DNA of 64,000 bases. It comes from CAIVVT01 sp963757265. Lineage in GTDB: Bacteria; Acidobacteriota; Terriglobia; Bryobacterales; Bryobacteraceae. Made by a program: the position numbers and the translations under genes. The notes beneath the pieces are model-generated. The model was not told the origin of the DNA. It searched no databases and worked only from the letters and a program-made list of their open reading frames with translations. How positions within the stretch are numbered: position 1 is the first letter of the stretch; every line of letters starts with the position of its first letter. Where the stretch lies: assembly GCA_963757265.1 (NCBI GenBank), contig CAVWRA010000003.1, positions 111,938 through 175,937 on the forward strand. The letters run 5' to 3'. Of this stretch, positions 17,988-27,336 are shown in pieces.

Positions 17988-19756
17988 CGGGTTGACTCCT
18001 CCGGCCGGGGCAGGACGATGGTGAAACAGGCGCCCTGGCCGGGCGTGCTGGTCACGCTGATGCGTCCATGATGATCGCTGACGACGCTCTGGACAATCGC
18101 CAGCCCGAGTCCCGTGCCGTGATGTTTGGTGGTGTAGTAGGGCGTGAAGAGGCGGGCGCACTCTTCCGAGGTCAGGCCTTGGCCGGTGTCGGCGATGCGC
18201 ACGAACACGCCATCGGGGTGCGGCGCGGTAGTGACGCGCAGAGTGCCGCCTGCGGGCATGGCATCCAGCGCGTTGAGAATCAAATTCTTGAAGGCGCGGC
18301 CGAGTTGCTCGCGGTCGGCCAGAACGGGGAGCGGTTCGGGGGCGAGGTCCTTCTCGAGCGCGACCGACGGGCCGCCTGCGGCTTGGAGCTGCCCCTCAAA
18401 GAGACGCAGCGCGCCGTGGACGACATCGTTCAAATCTACCGGCTCGAGCTGCGGCACGGGCATCTTCGCAAAGTCGCTGAAGCGGCCGACGATGGTACGT
18501 AAATTAGCCAGCTCCGCCAGCAGCGTCTTGGTTGATTCCTCGAAGACTTCGTCAAACTCGGCCGGGCTCAGACCGCGCGCGGCGCGGATGTTCTCCACCG
18601 TAATCTGCAGCGGGAAGAGCGGGTTCTTCAGCTCGTGCGCGAGCCGGCGGGCCAATTCGCGCCAGGCGGCGACGCGCTCGGCCTGGAGGGTGCGCTCGCG
18701 CTGTTCGAGCAACTGCTCCGTCATGCGGTTGAAGGAGGCGGCCAGCGCGCCGATCTCATCGCGGGAGGTCACGGGAACGCGCACCGCAAGGTCGCCGGCG
18801 GCGACGGCGCGCGCGCCCGCGGCGAGGCGTATCACGGGGCGGGTAATGCGCTCGGTGGTCCACAGGCCGATCAACAGGCCGAAGACGATGCCGCAGAAGC
18901 CGACCAGCAATCCGGTCCACAGGATGGAGCGCTGCAGTTGAATCTGCGCGCGCAGGGGCGTGCCGACGATGAAGGCGCCGATGAGCGTGCCGGCACGCCA
19001 CAACGGCAGCACGCGCAAGGCTTCGGCGGTGTCGCGCCCGGCACCCCATTGGACCACGCCGGCGGCCGGCGCACGGGTGCGCGCGGCTTGATCGACCAGC
19101 GGCTGGAGGCGGTCGGGATTGGCGATGGGGCCGGCGGCGTCGAGCACTTCGCGCGGCGAGTTCCACAACAGGACGCGCGTACCGGGCGCGGTGTCGAGCG
19201 AGGCGAGAAGTTCGGGGTCGAGTCGGCGCGCGCCGGCGACATAGAGTGGCTTGCCACCGGCGTGGATCAGGCGGACGACGGCCAGCGCAAGCGTGCTGCC
19301 CTCGGGCGAAGGAATGCGCGTCAGAAACGGCTCCGCGGCACCTGGATCCTGGGGTGCGCCGAGCCAATCGTCCTGGTAGCCGAAGCGCGCGGGCCAGTGA
19401 GCCGAAGAGACGATGGTGAGGTCGGGCTGCACGAGATCGGCGAAATCGAGCCCCTCGGCGTCGGCCAGTTCCGCGGCGCCATTAACCAGCAGCGATTCGT
19501 CGGGCGAGGGGCGCGCGGCCTCGATTGCGGCACGCAAGGCGATCGGCGACTCCGCAGCGCTTTCCACGCGCGCGGCCAGTGCGGTTCCGCGCGCCGCCAG
19601 GTCGTGTTGGAACTGCGTCAATACGGATTGCTGACGCTCCTGGTCGAGGCGCTCGAAGGTACGGCGCGTCCACACCGAGATGGCGCCCGAGGCCAGCGCC
19701 ACCGCGCCGGCGACGGTCAGCGAAGTGACCAGCAACAGCCGCGTCCGAAAGGTCAT
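17984..19756 (-). CDS. Membrane sensor histidine kinase (NtrY-like)
   Basis: The 590-residue kinase starts MTFRTRLLLVTSLTVAGAVA (first membrane segment), has a large extracytoplasmic sensor domain to about residue 285, a second membrane segment (ILWTGLLVGFCGIVFGLLIG), a HAMP domain, an HisKA domain with the phosphoacceptor His in RRLAHELKNPLFPL and an HATPase domain with NLILNALDAMPAGG, DTGQGL and GTGLGLAIV. This is an NtrY-like layout. Its start overlaps the stop of the upstream solute-binding protein gene by four bases and its stop overlaps the regulator start, giving a continuous unit. Longer upstream reading is only an open frame through the neighbour. The ligand may be presented by the co-encoded binding protein; that is an inference. 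Confidence 0.95.
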   Translation of the reverse strand: MTFRTRLLLVTSLTVAGAVALASGAISVWTRRTFERLDQERQQSVLTQFQHDLAARGTALAARVESAAESPIALRAAIEAARPSPDESLLVNGAAELADAEGLDFADLVQPDLTIVSSAHWPARFGYQDDWLGAPQDPGAAEPFLTRIPSPEGSTLALAVVRLIHAGGKPLYVAGARRLDPELLASLDTAPGTRVLLWNSPREVLDAAGPIANPDRLQPLVDQAARTRAPAAGVVQWGAGRDTAEALRVLPLWRAGTLIGAFIVGTPLRAQIQLQRSILWTGLLVGFCGIVFGLLIGLWTTERITRPVIRLAAGARAVAAGDLAVRVPVTSRDEIGALAASFNRMTEQLLEQRERTLQAERVAAWRELARRLAHELKNPLFPLQITVENIRAARGLSPAEFDEVFEESTKTLLAELANLRTIVGRFSDFAKMPVPQLEPVDLNDVVHGALRLFEGQLQAAGGPSVALEKDLAPEPLPVLADREQLGRAFKNLILNALDAMPAGGTLRVTTAPHPDGVFVRIADTGQGLTSEECARLFTPYYTTKHHGTGLGLAIVQSVVSDHHGRISVTSTPGQGACFTIVLPRPEESTR

Positions 19757-21048
19757 GGCGCCGCCTCCGCCAGCCACACATTGGCCAGATCCCAGCGGTC
19801 CGAGGCCACCCAGGGCGCGCCGAGCCAGCCCTGCACGCGCGGGCTTAACGCGTGGGCCACGCCGAGTTGCGCGACCGGCACGATGTAGTAATGATCGAGC
19901 AAGGCGCTCTCGCGCTCGAAGGGGTCGGGCGCAGGCGCGGCGGCGATGCCGAGCGTCGCGGCGATCTCGTCCAAGGCGAGATCGGGATCTGGCGCGGTGA
20001 TGCGAAGCCAGGCCAGCCGCAGGCCTGGTGCCGCGGCGTCGCCGCGCAACGCGATGCCGCATTCGGCGGCGTTCAAGGCGATGCGCTCGGCCACGCCGCG
20101 CAGCACGGGATCCTGGCGATCGTAGTGGAAATTTAAGACCGTCGCGCCGGGGTTCAACTGGCGCGCCCGGGCGACGTTTCGCTCAGCGGGGAAGGCCAGC
20201 GCGTGGCCGCTGAGCCACTGCGGCAGCAAGGCCGCGCTGGCTTCGCCCATCTTCTGCAACAGGACGTCCTGGATCGAGGCGCGGTCGAGCGCCAGGGCGA
20301 GAGCTTCGCGCACCGCGGGCGGCGTCTCGCGGACGCGGTCGAAGAGCAGCGCCAGCGTTTCGAGCGGCGATGAAAACGCCACCACATCGCCGCGCTGGCG
20401 GGCGCGCCGCACTTCGGTGGCAGGCAGTTCGGTCACATCGGTCTGGCCCAACTGCGCGTCCTGGGCCTGATCTCGGAAGGCGCGTCCCATGTGAATCTCG
20501 ACGCCATCGAGGTATGGGCGTCCGGCCCAATGTTGTTCGTGCGCGGCCAGCACAATCGACTTGCCGGCCTCGAAGCGCAGCACCTTGAAAGGCCCGGTCC
20601 CGTGAATCGCACCGTCACTCGAGCGCAATACGACGGCGTTTTTCAGGCGCGCAAGGTCACGGAGAATCTGTTCAATCGGCCGGTCGTCGGGGTAGTAGAG
20701 TTCGTCGCCCGGGGGCGACCACGGCGCGCCGTTGTGGAAAATGACGCGTTGGCGCACCCGGAAGATCCAGCGGCGGCGCTCGGCATCGTGGGTCCAACTC
20801 TCTGCCAGCAAGGGCTGCGGACGGCCTTTTTCGTCGAGGCGGACCAACGTTTCAAAGACCTGAGACGAGACGTTGGCCTTTGCGGCGACCTCGAGCGGAT
20901 CGATGGCGACATCGGCCGGGTCGAGATTGCGCACAATCGCGCGCAATTCCAGCCGCAGCGTCCCGCCGTAGCGCGGTCGGGCGGCCACGGTGCCGGCCGC
21001 CAGCACGAGGCTAACGGGAACAATCGAGATGAATGCTATAAGCCGCAT
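19753..21048 (-). CDS. Peptide/nickel-type ABC solute-binding protein (SBP family 5), no transporter nearby
   Basis: The 431-residue secreted protein (signal MRLIAFISIVPVSLVLAAG) matches SBP_bac_5: YGGTLRLELRA near the N-terminus, then SSQVFETLVRLDEKGRPQP, LLAESWTHDAERRRWIFRVR and ALALALDRASIQDVLL. Family members bind oligopeptides, nickel or other small solutes in the periplasm. No permease or ATPase gene lies in the operon; instead its stop overlaps the histidine kinase start by four bases. This suggests a role in sensing rather than uptake. It is shorter than the usual 500-550 residues. The start codon at 21048 lies 38 bases inside the preceding gene. Confidence 0.9.
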   Translation of the reverse strand: MRLIAFISIVPVSLVLAAGTVAARPRYGGTLRLELRAIVRNLDPADVAIDPLEVAAKANVSSQVFETLVRLDEKGRPQPLLAESWTHDAERRRWIFRVRQRVIFHNGAPWSPPGDELYYPDDRPIEQILRDLARLKNAVVLRSSDGAIHGTGPFKVLRFEAGKSIVLAAHEQHWAGRPYLDGVEIHMGRAFRDQAQDAQLGQTDVTELPATEVRRARQRGDVVAFSSPLETLALLFDRVRETPPAVREALALALDRASIQDVLLQKMGEASAALLPQWLSGHALAFPAERNVARARQLNPGATVLNFHYDRQDPVLRGVAERIALNAAECGIALRGDAAAPGLRLAWLRITAPDPDLALDEIAATLGIAAAPAPDPFERESALLDHYYIVPVAQLGVAHALSPRVQGWLGAPWVASDRWDLANVWLAEAAP

Positions 21049-22129
21049 AATTCTCCGTTGCCGCGTTCCTGGCAATGGCAATCGCCCCGCCGGGGGCTGG
21101 CCACAGGGCCGTCACCGGCTCTGGCAGTTCGAGCGCTTCTGTGGCCGGCGTGGCTTTGCGTTCCACAATGGCGTAGGCGGCGAGAGAAACCGCAGCGCCC
21201 TTCTCGGTGGGCCGGGCCACCAACACCTTGTCGCCGCACACGCCGACCCAGTCGCCGTTCAGTCCTTCCACCCAGCCTATCGGCTGGCGGTTCGAGTCGT
21301 AGAGCCGAGTGCGGCCGTCGCCAACGGCCAGCAACCATTGCGCGCGGTTGCCCACTTCGAGGCGCGCCAGCGCATAAAATCCGCTCCAGAGGCCGGACTC
21401 GAGCGTGTTGCGCCCGGCCATGAAGTGGACCGGCTCCGTGGCGAGCGGCCAATCCTCGGTCTGGTTCGTACAGTCGAGCGCGAGCGCCGGCGCGAACTGG
21501 CCGTGGCACGTCGTACCGGGCAACCAGACCGCCAGCGCGCCGTCGTCGAGCGTCACCCGCCCACGCGGATCGCGCACGGGCGGAGCGTCAATGGAGGCGG
21601 AGTCCGCGCGCGTCCATTGACCGTCGCGCCGCTCATAGACTGTGAGCCGCCGCGGTTCGAGAATCAGCAGGCGATTGTCCACGGGCAACGCGTCGAGCAT
21701 CTGTTCGGGCTGCTCCCACAACAGGCGCCGCTCCAGCGCCGGCAGGCTCTTGCGCTCGCTGCTCTGGGGTTGAAAGCGCACCAGTTCGACGCGCCGCTGC
21801 GCGTCCTGAACGATCTCGGCGATCAACACGAACTCCCGCACATCCTCGGCCAGCGTCAGCTTCACTTCCGTAAGGGACACAGGCGCTAGCGCGCCCCGGG
21901 CCGGCCGCCGTTGCAGCGCACGCTCGAAGGCGCGCTGAACTTTCAGGAGATCGGCGTTGCTGAGCGAAGAGCCATTCTTCGCGCTGACGCGCACGCCGGG
22001 CCCCGGCTCAACCGACCGCGCCACCTTGGCGAGCAGCGCCTTGAGCGCTTCGTCCAAGGCTTGGGCCGGAGCCGGCGCGGCGAGCGCGAGCGCCAGAAGG
22101 GCGACGGCGGGTAACGACAAAGGCCGCAT
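21011..22129 (-). CDS. Secreted protein of unknown function, first gene of the kinase operon
   Basis: I do not recognise this 372-residue product. It has a signal peptide (MRPLSLPAVALLALALAAP, cleavage after APAQA) and sequence rich in short beta-strand-like segments (NRLLILEPRRLTVYERRDGQ, TRLYDSNRQPIGWVEGL), which suggests a beta-propeller or repeat fold. The middle has Cys residues in GTTCHGQ, LDCTNQ and VGVCGDK. ATG 22129 is preferred because AAGGAAGG lies ten bases upstream. Its 3' end overlaps the binding-protein gene by 38 bases, so four genes (this, binding protein, kinase, regulator) form one overlapping unit. It might be a further extracytoplasmic component of the signalling system. 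Confidence 0.75.
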   Translation of the reverse strand: MRPLSLPAVALLALALAAPAPAQALDEALKALLAKVARSVEPGPGVRVSAKNGSSLSNADLLKVQRAFERALQRRPARGALAPVSLTEVKLTLAEDVREFVLIAEIVQDAQRRVELVRFQPQSSERKSLPALERRLLWEQPEQMLDALPVDNRLLILEPRRLTVYERRDGQWTRADSASIDAPPVRDPRGRVTLDDGALAVWLPGTTCHGQFAPALALDCTNQTEDWPLATEPVHFMAGRNTLESGLWSGFYALARLEVGNRAQWLLAVGDGRTRLYDSNRQPIGWVEGLNGDWVGVCGDKVLVARPTEKGAAVSLAAYAIVERKATPATEALELPEPVTALWPAPGGAIAIARNAATENYAAYSIHLDCSR

Positions 22130-22217
22130 CACAGGTCTGCCTTCCTTCATCCCGTAACACGCCGCGGCGGTTGAAAGTTCGGGCCCCCGACCGCCGAGGC
22201 GCGCGATTGCCGTCATT

Positions 22218-23384
22218 CTACCGGCCAAGCGGCCCCAGCGCGCCGCGCAGCACGTCACCTGCGAAGAAGTTCTTCACGTCGGCCGGCACCATCATGATCT
22301 GCACCTTGTCCGAGAGCCGTTCGGCGATGATCTTCTGGATCAACAGCGGGTTGTCTTTCAGCACCGCCGCTTCGAGCTTCATTTTCTCTGAATTGGCACT
22401 GGCCACGCGGCGGATACGGTTTTCTTCGGCTTCGGCCATCAGTTTCAGCCGCTCCAGTTCGGCCCGGCTGTCGAGCACTTTTGCCTGCGCGCCGGCCTCC
22501 GCGTTCTTGATCATGATCCCTTTCTGCGATTCGGCCTCCATCTGGGCGATGCGGACCTCCTTCTCCTTGGCCTGCAATTCGACGGTCAGGCGCCCGTTCT
22601 CCTGCTCCTTCAGCAGCAGCGCCTCGAGCCCGCGCGAGTATTCGACGGGCGGCTGGACGTCGCGCAGCAGGACCTCTTTCACCACGATGCCGTCCGTCGC
22701 AAGGTGCTTCGCAATTGACTCCGCGGCCGCCAGCCGCAGCTCTTCGCGTTTGCTCGTGGCCAGCTCGCGCATGCTGTAAACAGGGCTTTTTTCACGGAAC
22801 GCGCTGCCCACCACCGGCGCAACGACCTCCCCGGCGATATCCGGCGGCATTGTCGTGTGCACCCAGTACAGCTTCGTCGGATCCAGCCGGTAACGAACCG
22901 TCACGGCGAACCCGACGCTCAGCCCGTCACTGGTCTGTGCCTGCAGCAGTTCCTGCCCTTTCCTGGTTTCGTCTTTCTGCGTGGCGTCTTTCGACTCCGC
23001 CATAGCGCCCGTCGAATAGACCGCATCGCGCGTGCTGTACAACGCGACATCCTCGACTAGCGGCAGCAGCCCGTGCACGCCCGGGTAGAGCGTTCCCGGC
23101 CGCGCGCCGGAGATCTGGCTGACGCGCACGCCGGCGTATCCGCTCGGAATGACCGTAATGGAGAGCCCGGCGAACACCGGCAACAGCGCGATGACGCTCA
23201 GCCGCGCGGCCTGCTTCCAACGCACGGGTCGGGCCGGCAGCGGCGCCGGTTCCGGTTCGCCGCCGCCTTGTGCAGTGGTCTCGCGCTTTCTGAGCGAGAT
23301 GAAGATGTCATAGATCAGGATGCCGGCTGCGCCCGAAAGCAGCGCCGCTCCAACGGTAATCAAGAGGTACTTCAATACAAGCAT
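22218..23384 (-). CDS. SPFH/Band 7 domain membrane protein (prohibitin/stomatin-like)
   Basis: The 388-residue protein has an N-terminal membrane segment (YLLITVGAALLSGAAGILIY), a second one (AARLSVIALLPVFAGLSI), then a Band 7 domain (VIPSGYAGVRVSQISGARPG, TSDGLSVGFAVTVRYRLDP) and a long charged coiled-coil (about residues 270-350, with many Glu, Lys and Ala). SPFH proteins form large membrane-associated rings that scaffold proteases or organise membranes. It ends 89 bases upstream of the secreted protein gene and could share its transcript. The start ATG 23384 follows an AGGAAAGGACACCACC stretch. Confidence 0.92.
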   Translation of the reverse strand: MLVLKYLLITVGAALLSGAAGILIYDIFISLRKRETTAQGGGEPEPAPLPARPVRWKQAARLSVIALLPVFAGLSITVIPSGYAGVRVSQISGARPGTLYPGVHGLLPLVEDVALYSTRDAVYSTGAMAESKDATQKDETRKGQELLQAQTSDGLSVGFAVTVRYRLDPTKLYWVHTTMPPDIAGEVVAPVVGSAFREKSPVYSMRELATSKREELRLAAAESIAKHLATDGIVVKEVLLRDVQPPVEYSRGLEALLLKEQENGRLTVELQAKEKEVRIAQMEAESQKGIMIKNAEAGAQAKVLDSRAELERLKLMAEAEENRIRRVASANSEKMKLEAAVLKDNPLLIQKIIAERLSDKVQIMMVPADVKNFFAGDVLRGALGPLGR

Positions 23385-23471
23385 GGTGGTGTCCTTTCCT
23401 GGTTGGTGGTTTCAATCGGCACGCGCGCCGCGGGACCCGCGTGCAAGCTTGTGGAACCGCATCGCAGCGGG

Positions 23472-24005
23472 CTATTGCGCGTGGTCGCTAGCAGCGATCA
23501 GCGTCTCGGCAGGGGGCGTCAGCCACTCGGCAGGCGCGGCGGAGAACTCCACCGGCACACCGACGTCGATCAGCTCGAACAGCTCTTCCACGTCGGCGTT
23601 GCGCATGCGGATACAGCCGTGCGAGGCGGCCTTGCCAATCGACGACGGGATGTTGGTGCCGTGGATGCCGTAGCCCTTAACGCTCAGCCCGATCCAGCGC
23701 GTGCCTACCGGATTCTTTTTGCCCGGGCCGACGATTTTCTCGGGCCCGTACCACGTCGGATTGGCGACGCGGCGCGCGACGACGAATTGGCCTTGCGGGC
23801 TCGGCGTCGCGGGCTTGCCGACGGCCACGTCATAGCTCTTCACCAGGCGGTCGCCCTCGAATAGAGCCAGGCTGCAGTCAGCCAGACTGACTACGATGCG
23901 TTTGGGCGGGACGGAGGTCTCTTCGGCCTTCGCCTGTGCGACGGCGATCAGCAGGACTGTGACCCACTGAGTGAGCTGTGCGGCGGTGCGTTCTGTGCGT
24001 TTCAT
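23472..24005 (-). CDS. L,D-transpeptidase (YkuD family)
   Basis: This 177-residue exported protein (leader around WVTVLLIAVAQAKA) carries the YkuD catalytic signature GIHGTNIPSSIGKAASHGCI, with the nucleophilic Cys followed by RMRN. Before it come YDVAVGKPATPSPQGQF and PTWYGPEKIV, also typical. L,D-transpeptidases make 3-3 cross-links in peptidoglycan or attach proteins to it. Three starts are close together (ATG 24014, 24010 region, 24005); the third gives a normal leader, but the choice is uncertain. It lies 88 bases upstream of the SPFH gene on the same strand. Full domain length, no damage. Confidence 0.93.
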   Translation of the reverse strand: MKRTERTAAQLTQWVTVLLIAVAQAKAEETSVPPKRIVVSLADCSLALFEGDRLVKSYDVAVGKPATPSPQGQFVVARRVANPTWYGPEKIVGPGKKNPVGTRWIGLSVKGYGIHGTNIPSSIGKAASHGCIRMRNADVEELFELIDVGVPVEFSAAPAEWLTPPAETLIAASDHAQ

Positions 24006-24773
24006 GGCATACATAGGTGCAGGCCGTGTGCCAACCCATAAGGTATTGAAAACAAACTTGTTGAGTGGTGTGGGCGGCGTGTCTGGCCAAACACGGCGTG
24101 TCACCCGTTACACGCTCGCTCAGACCTTGGATCCGGATCTGGTGCAAGTTCGCCGCTGGGCGCATGGCCTGCGTTGGAACGGGGCTCAAACCCCTGTGCA
24201 TGCCTTGATTCGGAATTGGAGTTTCGAGTGCGTTAAGACATTCTTCGGGGAGGATTGTAGAAGGTGAACGGGGGCAGCCTGCCATTCCGGCATGTCCACG
24301 AGGTTTGTAGTGCGGAGACCCTTCACGTGATCGGCGACGACACGCTATCAAGGACCAGGGCCTTGAGTCGGTGCCAGTTTGTGGCTTAGCTTGCCAGCGT
24401 TAACTCATTCATTTCATTCCTCTTAGTAGCGAACGTTAGTGGGCAATATCGGTAGTCATGTGGACCTCGCCTCAGGGTGTAGAGCACATCAGTGGTACTG
24501 GCGAGGGCAGGAGCCACCCCTTGGAGGCGATGGATTGCCGGCCAGGCTTTCATCGACTTCGCCGGACGGCACGACCCATGCTCTGCTCGGGCGGACCAGC
24601 TACTCTCGGGTGTTGTCCGGCCATTCCATCCGACGGCAAGCGAATTTGACGGCCCCCAGCTCTTCGCTGCACCTGTTCTGTTCTTACCCAACTCCTTTCT
24701 TGCAGCGATTTGCCACGCTTAAGGCCGGGTGGAACGACAGCCATCCGGCCCTGCTCCCCTGTAAGTGGACCGG
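24006..24773. other. Intergenic region containing an integrase-element left end
   Basis: Apart from the minus-strand repeat at 24391-24505, no gene is convincing. A 101-codon frame on the minus strand (24386-24691) ends in the copied integrase start and has no motifs of its own. Confidence 0.45.
24391..24505 (-). repeat. Copy of the integrase-element left end with first integrase codons
   Basis: The minus strand matches 44062-44187: a promoter-side segment with GATGTGCTC and CCTGAGGCGAGGT-like sequence, the junction motif CTACCGATATTGCCC (24434-24455), CGTTCGCTACTAAG, then GGAATGAAATGAATGAG and the first codons MNELTLA of the recombinase. Homology stops after eight codons and a stop codon follows. 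This is therefore a 5' fragment of the integrase-bearing element, stranded upstream of the beta-galactosidase gene's end. Confidence 0.8.
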
Positions 24774-27259
24774 TTACTTGCCGGCCGTGACGCGCGTCTC
24801 GTCGCTCCGCAGACCCTCGGCGGTCGCTGAGATCCGAATCGAGCCCGGTTGGCCGCTTCGCGAGCGGACGATCAGCAGCGCGAGGCCGTTGAAGGCCTTG
24901 CGGGAGTCGGCCTGGAAGGACTCGACGGACGCCGCGTTGCCGTTGTCGACGCCGGCGATGCTCGCGGGGCCGTCGATATGGAACTTCACGAGGTTGTCGG
25001 CGAGCGGGCAGAAGTTCCCATCCCGGTCCTCGATTCGGACCGTGATGAAGGAGAGATCGTCGCCGTCGGCGGCGATGGCCTGGCGATCGGGACTCAATAC
25101 GATGCGCGCGGGCGCACCGGCGGTCCTCATCGTGTCGACGGCGAGTTGCTTACCGTCGCGGTAGCCGACCGCCTTCAACTCGCCGGGCGCGTAAGGGACA
25201 TCCCACTCCAGCCGGAATTTGCTGACGAATGTGCCCGCCTTGCTGACATTCCGACCCACTGGCATGGTGAAGGTGTCGACGCCCAGCTTCTTGCGGCCCA
25301 GCGACTTGCCGTTGAGGAACAGCTCGACCTCCTGGGCGTTGGTGTAGACCATCACGGGGATCTTCTGGCCCTCGCGCCCCGCCCAATTCCAGTGCGGCAA
25401 CAGGTGCACTGTGGGCTGACCGGTCCACACACTGCGGTACAGGTAGAAGCGGTCCTTGGGGAAGCCGGCCAGGTTGACGATGCCGAAATACGAACTGCGC
25501 GAGGGCCAATCGTTGCGGCTACCGTACGGCGTCGGCTCACCGAGATAGTCGAAGCCGGTCCAAACGAATTCGCCCAGGACATTCGGGAGCTGGTGCTGGG
25601 CCTCAAACTCCACGTCCGGGCAGTATGCCCACGACGGAGCCTCGATGTCGTAGCTGCTCACCTGGAGGTCGGCTGTCTTGCCTTCGAGCTTCATCGGCAG
25701 ATGATAGACGCCGCGCGAGCTCACGCACGAAGCGGTCTCGCTGCCGAAGATGACCCACTTCGGATGCTCCTGCTGCAGGCGCGCGTAGGACGTGGGCTTG
25801 TAGTTGAAGCCCGGCACGTCGACGTTGGCCGCCAGCCCATTCTTGATCGCACCATCGGGGTTGTCGAAGGCCGACGTCGTCGGGCGCGTGCGGTCCTCCT
25901 CATGGCAGATCTGAGTCAGCGCCTTTGCCAACTGGCCGCCATTGGACTTGTCCTGCTCGGGGATCTCGTTGCCGATCGACCACATGATCACGCTGGGATG
26001 ATTACGGTCGCGCCGCAGCAGGTCGCGCAGGTCGCGCTCGTACCATTGATCGAAGAATTTGCTGAGGCCGTTCTTCACCTTCGGGATGCGCCACATATCG
26101 AAGGCTTCGTCCATCACGACAATTCCCATGCGGTCACAGAGTTCCAGCAGTTCGGGAGACGGCGGATTGTGGCTGGTGCGAATGGCGTTCACGCCCATCG
26201 ACTTCATGATCTGGAGCTGGCGTTCAGTGGCGCGCCAGTTCACGGCCGTGCCCAACGCACCGAGATCGTGGTGGTTGCAGACGCCCTGGAGCTTGCGATA
26301 GCGGCCATTCAACAGGAAGCCCTTCTCGGGGGAGAACTCGAGCGTGCGGATGCCGAAGGGCGTCACATAGCGGTCAACAACGATGCCGCTCTGCACGATT
26401 TCGGTCACCGCGCTATAGCGGTATGGCCGATCCATGTCCCAGCGCGTCGGATTGGGCACAACGAGCTGCTGCGAGAAGCGCTGCTTGCCGGCCGCGGGGA
26501 CCGCACCGCTAGTCGTGGCATGTCCGACGGAATTGCCGTGGGCATCGAGGATGTTGGTGCGCAGCTCGATCGCCGCCTGTCCAGCGCCGTGGTTTTCGAC
26601 CTCGGTCGCGATGGATGACGGTGGCGCGCGCGTCAGCTCACGTCAGGCGTCGTCAGGTAAGTCCCCCAATGGGCGACGTGGACCGGGCCGGTCATGGTGA
26701 GCCAGACGTTGCGATAGATGCCGGCACCGGGATACCAGCGCGAGGCGTCGGGCTCCGGTTTCAGGCGGACGGCGAGCACGTTGTCGCCATCCCAGCGCAG
26801 ATAGGGTGTCAGGTCGAGGGTAAAACTGGAGTAGCCATATGGCCGTTCGCCGATCTCATGGCCGTTGAGCCAGACGTGCGCGTTGGACATGGCACCGTCG
26901 AACTCGACCGAGAACTGGCGGCCTTTCGCGCCAGCGGGCAGCACGAAGTGCTTGCGGTACCAGCCCGTGCCTGAGACGGGCAGGCCGCCGGTATTGGCGT
27001 TGTAGGAGCGGTCGAAGGGTCCTTCGATCGCCCAATCGTGTGGCAGGGCGAGGGCGCGCCACTTCGCGTCGTCGAAGCCCGGGTTCTCGGCGCCCGCGGC
27101 TTCGCCCTTGAAGAAGCGCCAGTCGTCGTTGAAACGGATGCGCCGCTCGTGCTTGAGCTGATCGAGATTGAGCGGGGTGGAAGGCGCGGGGGCGGCGGCC
27201 AGGATGGCGGGCAGGGTCAGGCCCAGGATCAAGCAGACTCTTCGCGTTGGATAAAGCAT
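24774..27259 (-). pseudogene. GH2 beta-galactosidase-like glycosidase with one frameshift
   Basis: Two frames together encode a complete glycoside hydrolase family 2 enzyme. The first (26633-27259) has a signal peptide (VCLILGLTLPAILAAAPA), FNDDWRFFKGEA, LPHDWAIEGPFD and GAGIYRNVWLT, the sugar-binding domain. The second (from 26459, open somewhat upstream, to 24774) has NHHDLGALGTAVN, the acid/base Glu in MWSIGNEIPEQ, the nucleophile Glu in GEFVWTGFDYLGEPTPYG and a C-terminal DUF4982/Ig-like part. The break falls near 26633-26640 (TTPDVS then stop, resuming ELTRAPPSSIATEVENHG), best explained by one base gained or two lost. If the indel is an assembly error the gene is functional and releases galactose extracellularly. 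An IS1182 copy lies 77 bases upstream of its start. Confidence 0.88.
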
Positions 27260-27336
27260 GGCTGATAGCTATTGCATCACGAAGCTACCGGACGGTGCAG
27301 GTGGACGGGATGCGGGTCGAAGTAGTAGCAGTACAC

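Noticed and set aside
24849..26618. 589-codon open frame antisense to the GH2 gene
   Set aside because: Composition is typical of an antisense shadow in high-GC DNA, while the minus strand encodes clear GH2 catalytic motifs.
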